DNA of 24,335 nt from JALZUV01 sp964654855 (GCA_964654855.1 CAZZJS010000012.1:1-24335); one strand, 5' to 3'. Positions 14,258-22,559 are shown, counted from the first letter of the stretch. Made by a program: numbers and translations. The notes: generated by a model not told the origin, from the letters alone.

Positions 14258-15793
14258 TTATCCATTAAATAATAATAGGCCGAAACCGATTAACCCTGCC
14301 CATGCTAGTAATAGCCATTGATTATGGCTATGACGGCGTTCAGCTAGTAAAGCCTCCACCGTATCAGGGTGCAGCTTTAAGCCACCACTATCTACCTTTT
14401 GTAAAACATTCTCAGCATGACGAATAGCTGCGGGCAAACGCTCTGCAATATTGCCTATTTGCTCGGTGATGTTTTTGATTTGCGCTTTGGGGCCAAAATT
14501 TGTGGATGCCCAATCCATTACAAGCGGTTCTGCAAGCTTCCACATATTCACATCAGGCACGAGCATTCGCCCGACACCTTCGGCCACCATCATCGTTTTT
14601 TGCAATAGAAGTAATTGCGGTTGAGTTTGCATTTCAAAATTAGCGGCAACCTCAAATAACTGTTCCAACAGCTTCGCGACCGAGATTTGATCTAGTGGAA
14701 GACCAAGGATAGGCTCACCAATCGCTCGAGCTGCCGTCGCAAAATGATCGACATTCTTATGTGATGGCACATAACCCGCATCAAAATGCATTTGTGCGAC
14801 TTTATGATAATCGCCTTCTAAGAAGCCTTTGAGAATTTGCGCGATATAGAGGCGTTCCTGCCAATTGACGCGCCCCATAATACCGAAATCAACGGCAGCG
14901 ACACGCCCGTCATCCAGCACGAATAAATTGCCCGGATGTAAATCAGCATGAAAGTAGCCATCGCGGAATACCTGATTAAAGAAACCCTCTGCTGCGATTT
15001 TGACAAGCTTCTGAAAATCATGCCCTTTGGCTTTTAGGGCTTTAAGATCAGAAATCTTAATGCCATCAATACGTTCTAGCGTGAGTACACGGCCAGAAGT
15101 TTGCTCCCAATATACTTTCGGAACATAAAATTCTGCATCGTGCTTCATGTTCTCACGTAGCTCAGCGGCAGAGGAACCTTCGAACCGCAAATCCAGTTCC
15201 ATTTTTACCGATTCAGCAAAGGTCTCAACCACTTTGGCAGGTTTGAAGCGAGCCAATTCAGGGCGACCATCTAACAAACCGGCTATCCATTCGAATAGTT
15301 CAATATCACGCGCAAAGTCTTTGCGGATATTGGGGCGAATAACTTTTACTGCGACTTCGTCACCTTCATGAGTCGTCGCAAAGTGTACTTGAGCGATAGA
15401 GGCAGCGGCAACTGGCCCCTCATCAAAACTGGCATAAATTTCTTCTAGTGGCTTCTCGAATTCACGCTCGATAATGTCACGCACTTGAGCCGTGGGGAAG
15501 GGGGGTAGTTTATCGCGCAAATTGGCGAGATCTTTAGCAATTTCATCACCAATAATATCAGAACGAGTCGATAAGCTTTGTCCTAATTTAATGTAACTAG
15601 GGCCAAGTTTTTGGAGCGCTTCTGCTAAACGCTCGCCTTGGCGCAAACTATTACGGCGCTGACGGAACAGCTTGCATAAAAGCGTCGTTACTGGTGCAAA
15701 GCGGGTTTCTTGCAGCGGGAATAACGCATCATTGCGCGCTAAAATCCAACCAACACGCAGTAAACGAAAACTATTACGAAAGTGGCGTAACAT
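14258..15793 (-). CDS. ubiB: UbiB, ubiquinone biosynthesis kinase-like protein
   Basis: This is an atypical protein kinase-like ATPase of the UbiB/COQ8 family needed for ubiquinone synthesis. It carries the family KxGQ motif (LGPSYIKLGQSLSTRSD), the alanine-rich AAASIAQVH loop in place of a glycine-rich loop, VAVKVIRP with the ATP lysine, HADLHPGNLF (catalytic loop) and VDFGIMG (DFG-like). One C-terminal membrane helix (WLLLAWAGLIGFGLLLF) anchors it. I chose the ATG at 15793 (511 residues), which overlaps the ubiE stop as TAATG; a GTG at 15805 would add four residues. It is the second gene of the minus-strand ubi unit. Confidence 0.95.
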   Translation of the reverse strand: MLRHFRNSFRLLRVGWILARNDALFPLQETRFAPVTTLLCKLFRQRRNSLRQGERLAEALQKLGPSYIKLGQSLSTRSDIIGDEIAKDLANLRDKLPPFPTAQVRDIIEREFEKPLEEIYASFDEGPVAAASIAQVHFATTHEGDEVAVKVIRPNIRKDFARDIELFEWIAGLLDGRPELARFKPAKVVETFAESVKMELDLRFEGSSAAELRENMKHDAEFYVPKVYWEQTSGRVLTLERIDGIKISDLKALKAKGHDFQKLVKIAAEGFFNQVFRDGYFHADLHPGNLFVLDDGRVAAVDFGIMGRVNWQERLYIAQILKGFLEGDYHKVAQMHFDAGYVPSHKNVDHFATAARAIGEPILGLPLDQISVAKLLEQLFEVAANFEMQTQPQLLLLQKTMMVAEGVGRMLVPDVNMWKLAEPLVMDWASTNFGPKAQIKNITEQIGNIAERLPAAIRHAENVLQKVDSGGLKLHPDTVEALLAERRHSHNQWLLLAWAGLIGFGLLLFNG

Positions 15794-16566
15794 TAAATTT
15801 TCCACCCTCGATGGATTGCCACCACGCCACCGGTCATACGTTCGAATGAGGTACGGCTAAAACCCGCATCACTTATCTTATCAGCGAACATTTCAGCCGT
15901 TGGAAACTTACGGATGCTTTCTACGAGATATTGGTAAGAGTCTCTATCGCCAGTAATCATTTTGCCAAATTGCGGGATGAAATTAAACGAATACGCATCG
16001 TAAAGCTCTTTAAGTACTGGCGTTTCAACTGGAGAAAATTCAAGACAAAAGAAAGGACTTCCAGGTTTTAGTACGCGATAAATCTCTTTAAGCGCTTTAT
16101 CAATATGCGTCACATTGCGGATGCCAAAAGCAATTGTCACCGCATCGAGGCTATTATCTTTGAAAGGAATCTCTTCTGCATTAATTTCTTTGAAATCAAT
16201 CTCACCCAAACGGTGCATATTTAAATTAAGCGCCCGTTTTTCACCTTCGGCAAGCATGGCGGCATTGATATCACTAATAGTAGTATGGGTTTTAAGGTTT
16301 TGCTTATTCGCGCGCTCTAGATAACGAAAGCTGATATCGCCTGTTCCTCCTGCTAAATCCAACAGGTGAAGGCCTTCGCGTAAGGGGAGTTGGCTGACAA
16401 AGTGATTCTTCCATAGGCGATGTAGCCCGCCGCTCATCACATCATTCATAATGTCGTATTTCGATGCAACCGAGTCAAAAACTCCACGTACACGGGTTTG
16501 TTTTTCATCTATTGGAACATCTTCAAACCCGAAATGGGTCGTATTTTTTTGAGCGCTTTTCACCAT
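15793..16566 (-). CDS. ubiE: Ubiquinone/menaquinone C-methyltransferase
   Basis: This 257-residue SAM-dependent methyltransferase adds the C-methyl group in ubiquinone synthesis. The SAM site is LDLAGGTGD (69-77). Family segments include RVRGVFDSVASKYDIMNDVMSGG near the N-terminus (residues 25-47, given as ends FDSVASKYDIMND), AFGIRNV, and the C-terminal GGVVAIHRGWK. It heads the seven- or eight-gene minus-strand run and is divergent from mutM. No Shine-Dalgarno precedes the ATG; TATGCT lies nine bases upstream, so a leaderless or near-leaderless mRNA is possible. Confidence 0.96.
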   Translation of the reverse strand: MVKSAQKNTTHFGFEDVPIDEKQTRVRGVFDSVASKYDIMNDVMSGGLHRLWKNHFVSQLPLREGLHLLDLAGGTGDISFRYLERANKQNLKTHTTISDINAAMLAEGEKRALNLNMHRLGEIDFKEINAEEIPFKDNSLDAVTIAFGIRNVTHIDKALKEIYRVLKPGSPFFCLEFSPVETPVLKELYDAYSFNFIPQFGKMITGDRDSYQYLVESIRKFPTAEMFADKISDAGFSRTSFERMTGGVVAIHRGWKI

Positions 16567-16622
16567 AACGCGCGCAGCATAGGGAGTTTGCAGGAAAAAG
16601 AAAGTAGCTCTATAAGGCTTTT

Positions 16623-17450
16623 ATGCCTGAATTACCTGAAGTCGAAACGACACGTCGCGGATTGCAATCTTATCTTAATGGAAAAACCATTGAGGAAGTA
16701 GAGGTGCGTCGCCGTGACTTGCGCTGGGAGATTCCGGATGAGTTTGAAGAGGCCCTTGCGGGGCAAAAGCTGGAAAGCTTTCGGCGTGTAGGTAAGTATC
16801 TAATTTTAGACTTACCGAATGGGCAGAGTGTTATCGGCCATCTTGGCATGTCTGGCACCTTCCGAGTAGAACCCAAAATACCAGAAGAATTACGTAAACA
16901 TGATCATGTAATTCTGCATATGGATAGCGCTGAAGTGGCAATTTTTAACGACCCTCGTCGTTTTGGCTTCCTTTTATTATGCGAAACGAAAACTTTATTG
17001 GAACACCCACGATTAAATCGAATGGGCCCAGATCCGTTCGATGAGGATAAGTTCACACCTGAATATTTTAAAAAGGCAGTCGCTAAACGAAAAGGGCATA
17101 TAAAACCCGTTTTGCTCGACCAAGCATTGGTTGCAGGTATTGGCAATATCTACGCGAGCGAGGCATTGTTCATGTCGAATATCCACCCCAAGCGCGCAGC
17201 GAATAGTTTAAAGAAAAAAGAAATAGTTATTCTAATACAGTCGATTAAAGAAGTTTTAATAGCTGCAATTGCATCTGGCGGGTCCACTTTAAAAGACTTT
17301 TCAGGCAGTGATGGAAGCGCCGGATATTTCCAACACGCCTTTAAAGTGTATGGACACGCTAAAGAGCCATGTTCCACCTGTTCAGCACCACTTGAAGTTG
17401 AGATAATGGCCGGACGTTCAACTTTTTTTTGTAAAAACTGTCAAAAATAA
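16623..17450 (+). CDS. mutM: Formamidopyrimidine-DNA glycosylase
   Basis: This 275-residue base-excision enzyme removes 8-oxoguanine and formamidopyrimidines and cleaves abasic sites. The catalytic Pro-Glu start PELPEVETTRRG is intact, as are the lysine in RRVGKYLILDL, the DPRRFGF segment and the helix-two-turn-helix with GIGNIYASE. The C-terminal zinc finger has C250-x2-C253-x16-C270-x2-C273. AAGG precedes the ATG. It is divergent from ubiE with a 56-base gap; mutM ahead of rpsT and dnaA is typical of alphaproteobacteria. Confidence 0.97.
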   Translation: MPELPEVETTRRGLQSYLNGKTIEEVEVRRRDLRWEIPDEFEEALAGQKLESFRRVGKYLILDLPNGQSVIGHLGMSGTFRVEPKIPEELRKHDHVILHMDSAEVAIFNDPRRFGFLLLCETKTLLEHPRLNRMGPDPFDEDKFTPEYFKKAVAKRKGHIKPVLLDQALVAGIGNIYASEALFMSNIHPKRAANSLKKKEIVILIQSIKEVLIAAIASGGSTLKDFSGSDGSAGYFQHAFKVYGHAKEPCSTCSAPLEVEIMAGRSTFFCKNCQK

Positions 17451-17475
17451 CGGTGACTTGCGAACTAATGCACAG

Positions 17476-17495
17476 AAAAATAACGCTTTATTTTT
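17476..17495 (+). terminator. AT-rich hairpin after mutM
   Basis: AAAAATAA (17476-17483) and TTATTTTT (17488-17495) pair perfectly around CGCT, 25 bases after mutM. The stem is all A-T, so it is a weak terminator at best. Its right edge runs into a TGTGGAAAA DnaA-like box. Confidence 0.35.
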
Positions 17496-17503
17496 GTGGA
17501 AAA
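17495..17503 (-). promoter_or_regulatory. DnaA-box-like site TTTTCCACA
   Basis: The minus strand reads TTTTCCACA, which fits the relaxed DnaA box TTWTNCACA. It lies in the mutM-rpsT gap, upstream of the transcription unit that contains dnaA, where autoregulatory boxes could act. Single sites like this occur by chance. Confidence 0.25.
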
Positions 17504-17590
17504 CTTCGTTAAACGCGCTTGACGCAAAAGACACAGATGGGTAGTTTGCGTGAATCGAAATGGGAAAACGTTAGAAATTGGTTAACAAAC

Positions 17591-17863
17591 ATGGCACAGC
17601 ATAAATCAGCGAAAAAGCGTATCCGCCAAACTTTGGTGCGCGAAGCAGTGAATAAAGCACGTCGCAGCCGTATCCGCACTTTTATTAAGCGCATCGATAC
17701 TGCAATTGAAGCGAAAGACGTTGCTAAAGCAGACTCAGCCTTACGTGACGCACAGCGCGAACTTGCTCGCGGCGTAACAAAAGGTGTGGTTAAAGCGGGC
17801 ACAGCAGCTCGTAAAACCAGCCGTCTTAGCGCTCGCGTTAAGGCATTCAAACAAGCCGCTTAA
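17591..17863 (+). CDS. rpsT: 30S ribosomal protein S20
   Basis: This 90-residue basic protein binds 16S rRNA in the body of the 30S subunit. The N-terminus MAQHKSAKKRIRQ and the helical lysine/arginine-rich body match S20. The reading frame is open back to 17519, but the ATG at 17591 is chosen because all family members start with MA.H.SA.KR. No good Shine-Dalgarno precedes it (GTTAACAAAC), which may matter because rpsT translation is often autoregulated. TTGACG at 17519 with TAGTTT at 17542 is a possible promoter. Confidence 0.96.
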   Translation: MAQHKSAKKRIRQTLVREAVNKARRSRIRTFIKRIDTAIEAKDVAKADSALRDAQRELARGVTKGVVKAGTAARKTSRLSARVKAFKQAA

Positions 17864-17934
17864 CCGCAGCTTTTAAACATTTAAATAAGTTAACTTTAAG
17901 ATCGGCATAAAGCCGGCACAGGGAGTCTTTTACT

Positions 17935-18372
17935 ATGATGCAACATGCTGAGGGAACACGCACGCCTACAGAATCTATGGATTCGCAGGGCAAAGCGGTT
18001 AGGGAGATTACTCCCACTCAAGCATGGGAACTGCTTCAAAATAATAAGGCACTACTGGTTGATGTACGTACAGAGCAAGAATTGCCGGACTACGGAAAAC
18101 CAGAATTAAGCTCAATAGGTGGGAAATCTCTATTGTTACCGTGGCGTTTAGCTCCTGATTTCGAGGCTAACCCACATTTCATCGACCAACTGAAAGCACA
18201 GGCCACATCCGATATGACATTGCTATTCATGTGTAAACTCGGTGGTCGCTCTTTTGAAGCGACTCAATATGCACAAGAGCATGGTTACCAAGAGTGCTAT
18301 AATGTGATTGGCGGTATGGAAGGTGAACATGGCTGGAAAGCCTCTAACCTAGCATGGGGAGGCGCTTCATGA
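17935..18372 (+). CDS. Rhodanese-like domain protein
   Basis: This 145-residue single-domain rhodanese starts with TPTQAWELLQNNKALLVDVR (26-45) and has the active-site loop C100-KLGGRS, so it should carry a persulfide on Cys100. The basic-x-Gly-x-Arg-Ser loop is typical of sulfurtransferases rather than Cdc25-type phosphatases. The partner is unknown. AGGGAG lies eight to nine bases before the ATG. Its TGA overlaps the dnaA ATG as ATGA, so dnaA translation is likely coupled to it. A rhodanese inserted between rpsT and dnaA is a distinctive local arrangement. Confidence 0.9.
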   Translation: MMQHAEGTRTPTESMDSQGKAVREITPTQAWELLQNNKALLVDVRTEQELPDYGKPELSSIGGKSLLLPWRLAPDFEANPHFIDQLKAQATSDMTLLFMCKLGGRSFEATQYAQEHGYQECYNVIGGMEGEHGWKASNLAWGGAS

Positions 18373-19790
18373 GTACTCCACGCGATCAGAAGCAGCAAAA
18401 GCTTGGTACTATCGACAGCTTTGCTGCAGAGTTTGAAGATGCTTGGCAACGTATCCGCGACCGCTTACGCAAAGATCTCGGTGAAACTACCTATCGCAGC
18501 TGGTTGGCGCCATTGCAGTTACATGAAGCTTCTAACGAAACGATTATCCTTGCTGTTCCTACACGCTTTATGCGCGAATGGGTGCAATCACACTATTCAG
18601 AGGAATTGCAACGTCTTTGGAAGCAAGAGTTAAGCGACCTTAAGAAATTTGCAATCATTGTAGATCGCTCTTCTGTCGCACCTAAGGAAACGGAAGCTAA
18701 AACAGCGACGCAGGAAGTAACAGCAAAACCTTCTCATGAAGATGATGAACTGCTCTCCATCTCATCCCCCCTCGACCCACGCTTCACTTTTGACAATTTC
18801 GTTATCGGCAAATCTAACGAGCTTGCCTATGCTGCCGCACGCCGTGTTGCTGAAGGAGACCAGGTTCTAACGGGATGTAACCCACTCTTCGTTCATGGTG
18901 GGGTAGGGCTGGGTAAAACTCATCTAATGCATGCTATCGCTTGGCATATTCGTCAGCATAACCCAGAACGTCGTGTTATTTATCTTTCTGCGGAAAAATT
19001 CATGTATCAGTTCATTCGTGCGCTGCGTAACAAAGAGGCATTCGCCTTTAAGGAAATGTTCCGCTCAGTCGATATTTTGATGATTGATGATATTCAATTT
19101 ATTGCAGGTAAAGAAAGTACGCAGGAAGAGTTCTTCCATACGTTCAACTCACTGGTTGATCAGAATAAACAGCTTGTGATCAGCGGTGATCGTTCGCCTG
19201 CTGATATTGAAGGGATAGAAGAACGTATCCGCTCTCGCCTCGGTTGGGGATTGGTTGCGGATGTTCAAACTACCACTTACGAGTTACGTCTTGGCATTTT
19301 GCAATCGAAACTAGAACAAATGCCAAACGTACAAGTGCCAAGTAAAGTAGTCGAATTCCTCGCACACAAAATCACTTCTAATGTGCGTGAACTTGAGGGT
19401 GCGCTCAACCGTGTTGTTGCACACTCAACCTTAGTAGGCCGCGCAATCACATTAGAAAGCACACAAGAAGTGCTTTCTGATCTTCTACGCGCCAATGACC
19501 GCCGCATTACAATTGAAGATATTCAGAAGAAAGTGACACAGCATTATAATATTAAAATGACAGATATGCAGTCTGCACGCCGTTCTCGCGTGGTGGCTCG
19601 TCCGCGCCAAGTGGCGATGTATTTAGCAAAAAAGCTTACTTCGCGTAGCTTACCAGAAATTGGCCGTAAATTTGGCGGTCGTGACCATACAACGGTAATG
19701 CATGCGGTCAAACGTATCGACGAGCTATGTCAGAGTGACAGTTCAATTGCAGAAGATGTTGAGCTACTTACTCGCATGTTGCAAGGTTAG
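18369..19790 (+). CDS. dnaA: Chromosomal replication initiator protein DnaA
   Basis: This 473-residue AAA+ ATPase binds DnaA boxes and opens the origin. Domain I (about 20-100) contains YRSWLAPLQL, and a linker follows (about 100-135). The AAA+ core has Walker A GGVGLGKT (177-184) and Walker B ILMIDDIQF (D240, D241), plus GLVADVQ sensor/arginine-finger neighbourhood residues ERIRSRLGWG. Domain IV has RPRQVAMYLAKKLT and the signature GGRDHTTVMHAVKRI that reads the box. I chose the ATG at 18369, preceded by GGGGAGG and overlapping the rhodanese TGA; an ATG at 18354 would add five residues and lacks a good site. Confidence 0.98.
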   Translation: MSTPRDQKQQKLGTIDSFAAEFEDAWQRIRDRLRKDLGETTYRSWLAPLQLHEASNETIILAVPTRFMREWVQSHYSEELQRLWKQELSDLKKFAIIVDRSSVAPKETEAKTATQEVTAKPSHEDDELLSISSPLDPRFTFDNFVIGKSNELAYAAARRVAEGDQVLTGCNPLFVHGGVGLGKTHLMHAIAWHIRQHNPERRVIYLSAEKFMYQFIRALRNKEAFAFKEMFRSVDILMIDDIQFIAGKESTQEEFFHTFNSLVDQNKQLVISGDRSPADIEGIEERIRSRLGWGLVADVQTTTYELRLGILQSKLEQMPNVQVPSKVVEFLAHKITSNVRELEGALNRVVAHSTLVGRAITLESTQEVLSDLLRANDRRITIEDIQKKVTQHYNIKMTDMQSARRSRVVARPRQVAMYLAKKLTSRSLPEIGRKFGGRDHTTVMHAVKRIDELCQSDSSIAEDVELLTRMLQG

Positions 19791-19812
19791 TTGGGGAAAA
19801 CTCCGTTTTATC

Positions 19813-19821
19813 TGTGGATAA
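19813..19821 (-). promoter_or_regulatory. Perfect DnaA box between dnaA and dnaN
   Basis: The minus strand reads TTATCCACA. It stands in the 118-base dnaA-dnaN gap, ahead of an AT-rich tract. It could contribute to an origin or to DnaA control of dnaN. Only one perfect box is seen in the gap, so origin function is unproven. Confidence 0.55.
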
Positions 19822-19834
19822 GTCACTTTAACTA

Positions 19835-19863
19835 TTGCGCCAAACGCGCTCCCTCCCTATATT
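19835..19863 (+). promoter_or_regulatory. Possible dnaN promoter
   Basis: TTGCGC (19835-19840) and TATATT (19858-19863) are 17 bases apart, 45 bases ahead of the dnaN start. The -10 lies at the left edge of a 34-base tract (19858-19891) with only two G/C bases. Confidence 0.4.
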
Positions 19864-19891
19864 TTTTAGTAATTAATAAAAAAATATTCTT
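19858..19891. other. AT-rich tract in the dnaA-dnaN gap
   Basis: Thirty-two of 34 bases are A or T. It lies 37 bases from the DnaA box at 19813. Such a tract can be a DNA-unwinding element, but it also contains the likely dnaN -10 element and needs no further explanation. Confidence 0.4.
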
Positions 19892-19908
19892 GTTAGGGAG
19901 TCTTAAAT

Positions 19909-21075
19909 ATGTCCGCCGCTGAAGAAATACAAACTGCTCCGGAAGCATCCGCCAGCTTGAAAGTTGAAATTAAACGCGCTGATTTGTTGAAATCATTGAA
20001 CTATACGCAATCAGTTGTAGAACGCCGCGGGACGATTCCTATTCTTTCTAATATCCGCCTAGAAGCTGCGGAAGGCGGCCTGAAACTCACTTCAACAGAT
20101 ATGGACATCTCGGTTGAAGATAAAGCAGAAGCTTCACTTTCAACAGAAGGTGCGACCACGGTTCCTGCTCATACTTTCTTCGATATCATTCGTAAGCTAC
20201 CTGAAGGGAAATCAATCACGATTGATAAAGCGGCAGATGATGCCAAGCTAACGATCAAATGTGGTTCGTCACGTTTCTCACTCTCAACGCTCCCAGTGAC
20301 AGACTTCCCAGTGATGGATGAAGGTGATCTAACGCATCATTTCTCACTTCCAGCAGCTGAGCTGCACAACCTGATTGAGAAAACACGCTTTGCGGTTTCA
20401 ACCGAAGAAACGCGTTACTATCTCAACGGTGTGTATATGCACACAACGGAAGAAGATGGTAATAAAGTGCTTCGCACGGTAGCAACTGATGGTCACCGTC
20501 TCGCGCGCTTGGAGACTTCAGTTCCTGATGGCGCCTCTGGCATGCCGGGGATCATTATCCCACGTAAAACCATTGGCGAGCTTCGTAAATTAACTGAAGA
20601 AACTGATGGTGCCATTGAGATTTCTCTCTCTGAAACAAAAATTCGTTTCCGTGCAGGTGATACAGTTCTTATCTCTAAATTGATTGATGGCACTTTCCCT
20701 GATTACAGTCGCGTTATCCCATCGGGTAACGACAAAATTATGGAAGTAAATTGCAAAGAACTTTCAAGTGCGGTTGACCGTGTATCGGTGATTGCTACAG
20801 AAAAATCACGCGGTATTAAGCTACATATCTCACAAGGGAATGTGAAGCTAGCCGCTAACAGCCCAGAGCAAGGTACTGCCTCAGAAGATTTGGACGTTAC
20901 TTACTCAGCTGACGAAATCGAAACCGGCTTCAACTCGCGCTATCTGCTTGATATGTTAGCACAAATTGAAGGCGATTCCGTTCAATTCGTACTTGCAGAA
21001 TCAACGGCTCCAGCGCTTGTGCGCGATCCAGGTGATGTAGGCGCGGTTTACGTTATCATGCCGATGCGCGTGTGA
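19909..21075 (+). CDS. dnaN: DNA polymerase III beta sliding clamp
   Basis: This 388-residue processivity clamp forms a dimeric ring around DNA. Three clamp domains are recognisable: residues about 18-140 (RRGTIPILSNIRLEA, STDMDISVE), about 145-270 (RYYLNGVYMH, ATDGHRLA) and about 270-388, ending in VYVIMPMRV, the usual clamp terminus. There are about 17 extra residues before the conserved KVEIKRADLLKSL start. AGGGAG at 19895 supports this start. Its last bases overlap recF as GTGA, so the two are translationally coupled. Confidence 0.98.
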   Translation: MSAAEEIQTAPEASASLKVEIKRADLLKSLNYTQSVVERRGTIPILSNIRLEAAEGGLKLTSTDMDISVEDKAEASLSTEGATTVPAHTFFDIIRKLPEGKSITIDKAADDAKLTIKCGSSRFSLSTLPVTDFPVMDEGDLTHHFSLPAAELHNLIEKTRFAVSTEETRYYLNGVYMHTTEEDGNKVLRTVATDGHRLARLETSVPDGASGMPGIIIPRKTIGELRKLTEETDGAIEISLSETKIRFRAGDTVLISKLIDGTFPDYSRVIPSGNDKIMEVNCKELSSAVDRVSVIATEKSRGIKLHISQGNVKLAANSPEQGTASEDLDVTYSADEIETGFNSRYLLDMLAQIEGDSVQFVLAESTAPALVRDPGDVGAVYVIMPMRV

Positions 21076-22229
21076 GTTTAAACGCAACTGCTAATTCTCC
21101 TAAACGAGAAACACGGCTTTGCGTTCATTCTTTAACGCTCACCCATTTTCGTAACTACCCATCGCTTAATTTAGATTCAGCGGGAAAGTCAGTCATATTA
21201 ACTGGCACGAATGGGGCGGGGAAAACAAACTTACTTGAGGCGATTTCCTTACTTATGCCCGGGCGTGGCTTGCGACATGCGAAGCTCGTACAATTGCAAC
21301 ATCAGCCCGCAACTGCACAAATAGGGTGGGGTGTTTCTGCTGAAGTCGAAACTGCACAAGGCATGGTTAGTTTTGGCACAGGGCAACAGCCAACCCGCGA
21401 AGATAAGCGCATTATGCGCATCGATGGCGAGTCGCTTAAAAAGCAAGCTGCACTCTCACAACATTTTGCTGTGCTTTGGCAAACTCCACAAATGGATGGC
21501 TTATTCACTCAAGGCAGCTCAGAGCGCCGGCATTATTATGATCGGCTTTGCAGTGTTTTCCTGCCAGATCACAGCGCACATATTGCTAAATATGATTATC
21601 TCCGCCGCGAACGGGCAAAGATTCTAAGCGCGGGTAGGGTGGACGAGGTTTGGATAAGTTCGCTTGAACGCAAAATGGCAGAAACCTCTCTCGCTATCGC
21701 CGCAACACGTTTGGAGATGCTTGAGGCTCTTACTTACGCCATTCAAGAATTACATAAGACCTTTCCAAAAGCTCAATTAGCTTTAAAAGGTTTCGCTGAA
21801 ACTGCGTTGCAAGAAGCTAAGTTCCCCGCTATCGAAATTGAGGAAAAACTTATGGCAGCCCTTGCCAGTAGCCGCAATGAAGATGCGCAGTCAGGGCGCG
21901 CTAGTCACGGCGCCCATAAAACGGAGCTTGAGGTTATCTTTGAGCCTAAAGGCGTTGAGGCAGCTTATTGCTCCACGGGCGAACAAAAGGCACTTATGCT
22001 GTCACTTTTGCTAGCGCAAGTCCAAGCCATGAAACATCGCCAAACCCGCCTCCCAATTCTGTTATTAGACGAAGTCGTTGCCCATTTAGACCCCGCGCGC
22101 CGCAATGCTCTATTTGAAACACTAAGCGAACTCAATTGCCAAAGCTGGATAACCGGCACCGATAAAGAGCTGTTCGATGGGTTTGAAGGAGCCGTGAGCT
22201 TTAATGTAGAGGGGGGAGTGGTAAAATAA
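21072..22229 (+). CDS. recF: DNA replication and repair protein RecF
   Basis: This 385-residue SMC-like ATPase helps load RecA at gaps. Walker A is GTNGAGKT (45-52), preceded by the family LTLTHFRNYPSL. The ABC-type signature STGEQKALMLSLLLAQ and Walker B ILLLDEVVAHLD are intact near the C-terminus. It starts with GTG at 21072, overlapping the dnaN TGA (GTGA); no upstream alternative is plausible. gyrB, a frequent next gene, is not seen; an accessory segment follows instead. Confidence 0.96.
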   Translation: MSLNATANSPKRETRLCVHSLTLTHFRNYPSLNLDSAGKSVILTGTNGAGKTNLLEAISLLMPGRGLRHAKLVQLQHQPATAQIGWGVSAEVETAQGMVSFGTGQQPTREDKRIMRIDGESLKKQAALSQHFAVLWQTPQMDGLFTQGSSERRHYYDRLCSVFLPDHSAHIAKYDYLRRERAKILSAGRVDEVWISSLERKMAETSLAIAATRLEMLEALTYAIQELHKTFPKAQLALKGFAETALQEAKFPAIEIEEKLMAALASSRNEDAQSGRASHGAHKTELEVIFEPKGVEAAYCSTGEQKALMLSLLLAQVQAMKHRQTRLPILLLDEVVAHLDPARRNALFETLSELNCQSWITGTDKELFDGFEGAVSFNVEGGVVK

Positions 22230-22308
22230 ATGGCGGACAGAGCGTCCTACAATCCTCAATTCCTTATCACTCGTTTCAATTCATATTAGTGTTGTTTTAT
22301 AGTTAATT

Positions 22309-22330
22309 AGTCAAGTATATTGTCTTGACT
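22309..22330. repeat. Inverted repeat ahead of the integrase remnant
   Basis: AGTCAAG (22309-22315) and CTTGACT (22324-22330) form a perfect 7-bp dyad with an 8-base centre. Its right arm contains the TTGACT -35 element of the presumed int promoter, so it could be an operator. Confidence 0.45.
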
Positions 22331-22353
22331 GGTTCGCATTATTTCGTCTTAAT
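22325..22353 (+). promoter_or_regulatory. Possible integrase promoter
   Basis: TTGACT (22325-22330), a 17-base spacer and CTTAAT (22348-22353) lie 38 bases ahead of the truncated integrase start. Confidence 0.35.
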
Positions 22354-22363
22354 CCAGTTATCT

Positions 22364-22384
22364 TTTGTGGGTTAATTTGTGGGT
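22364..22384 (+). repeat. Tandem TTTGTGGGT repeats before int
   Basis: TTTGTGGGT occurs at 22364-22372 and 22376-22384, a 12-base period, just before the integrase ATG. Similar TGTGGGT repeats near P4-like integrases often belong to att or arm-binding sites, which is my basis for calling this the element end. Confidence 0.45.
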
Positions 22385-22390
22385 GAAGAG

Positions 22391-22555
22391 ATGAAACGGC
22401 AATTAAACAAACTATCAGCGGTAAAAGTCGCGAAAGAAACCAAAACTGGATTGTATGGTGATGGCGGTGGATTGTGGCTACAGATTGCTCCCTCTGGTTC
22501 AAAATCATGGCTATATCGCTATATGAGAAATGGTAAGGCGCGGGAGATGGGCTAA
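22391..22555 (+). pseudogene. Truncated tyrosine integrase, N-terminal Arm-binding domain only
   Basis: The 54-codon reading frame begins MKRQLNKLSAVKVAKE and contains YGDGGGLWLQIAPSGSKSW and YRYMRNGKAREMG before TAA. This is the N-terminal Arm DNA-binding (DUF4102) domain of P4-type tyrosine integrases, which normally continue beyond AREMG for about 350 more residues. The core-binding and catalytic domains are missing, and no continuation is seen in the other frames. It cannot recombine DNA itself. It marks an integrated element beside recF that has suffered a deletion or rearrangement at about 22552. Confidence 0.85.
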
Positions 22556-22559
22556 CTCA

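Noticed and set aside
17519..17590. N-terminal extension of rpsT
   Set aside because: S20 proteins begin at MA.H.SAKKR; the extension is not conserved in the family as I know it and contains possible promoter sequence.
22530..22559. Longer start for the short gene after the integrase
   Set aside because: It would overlap the integrase frame and has no ribosome-binding site.
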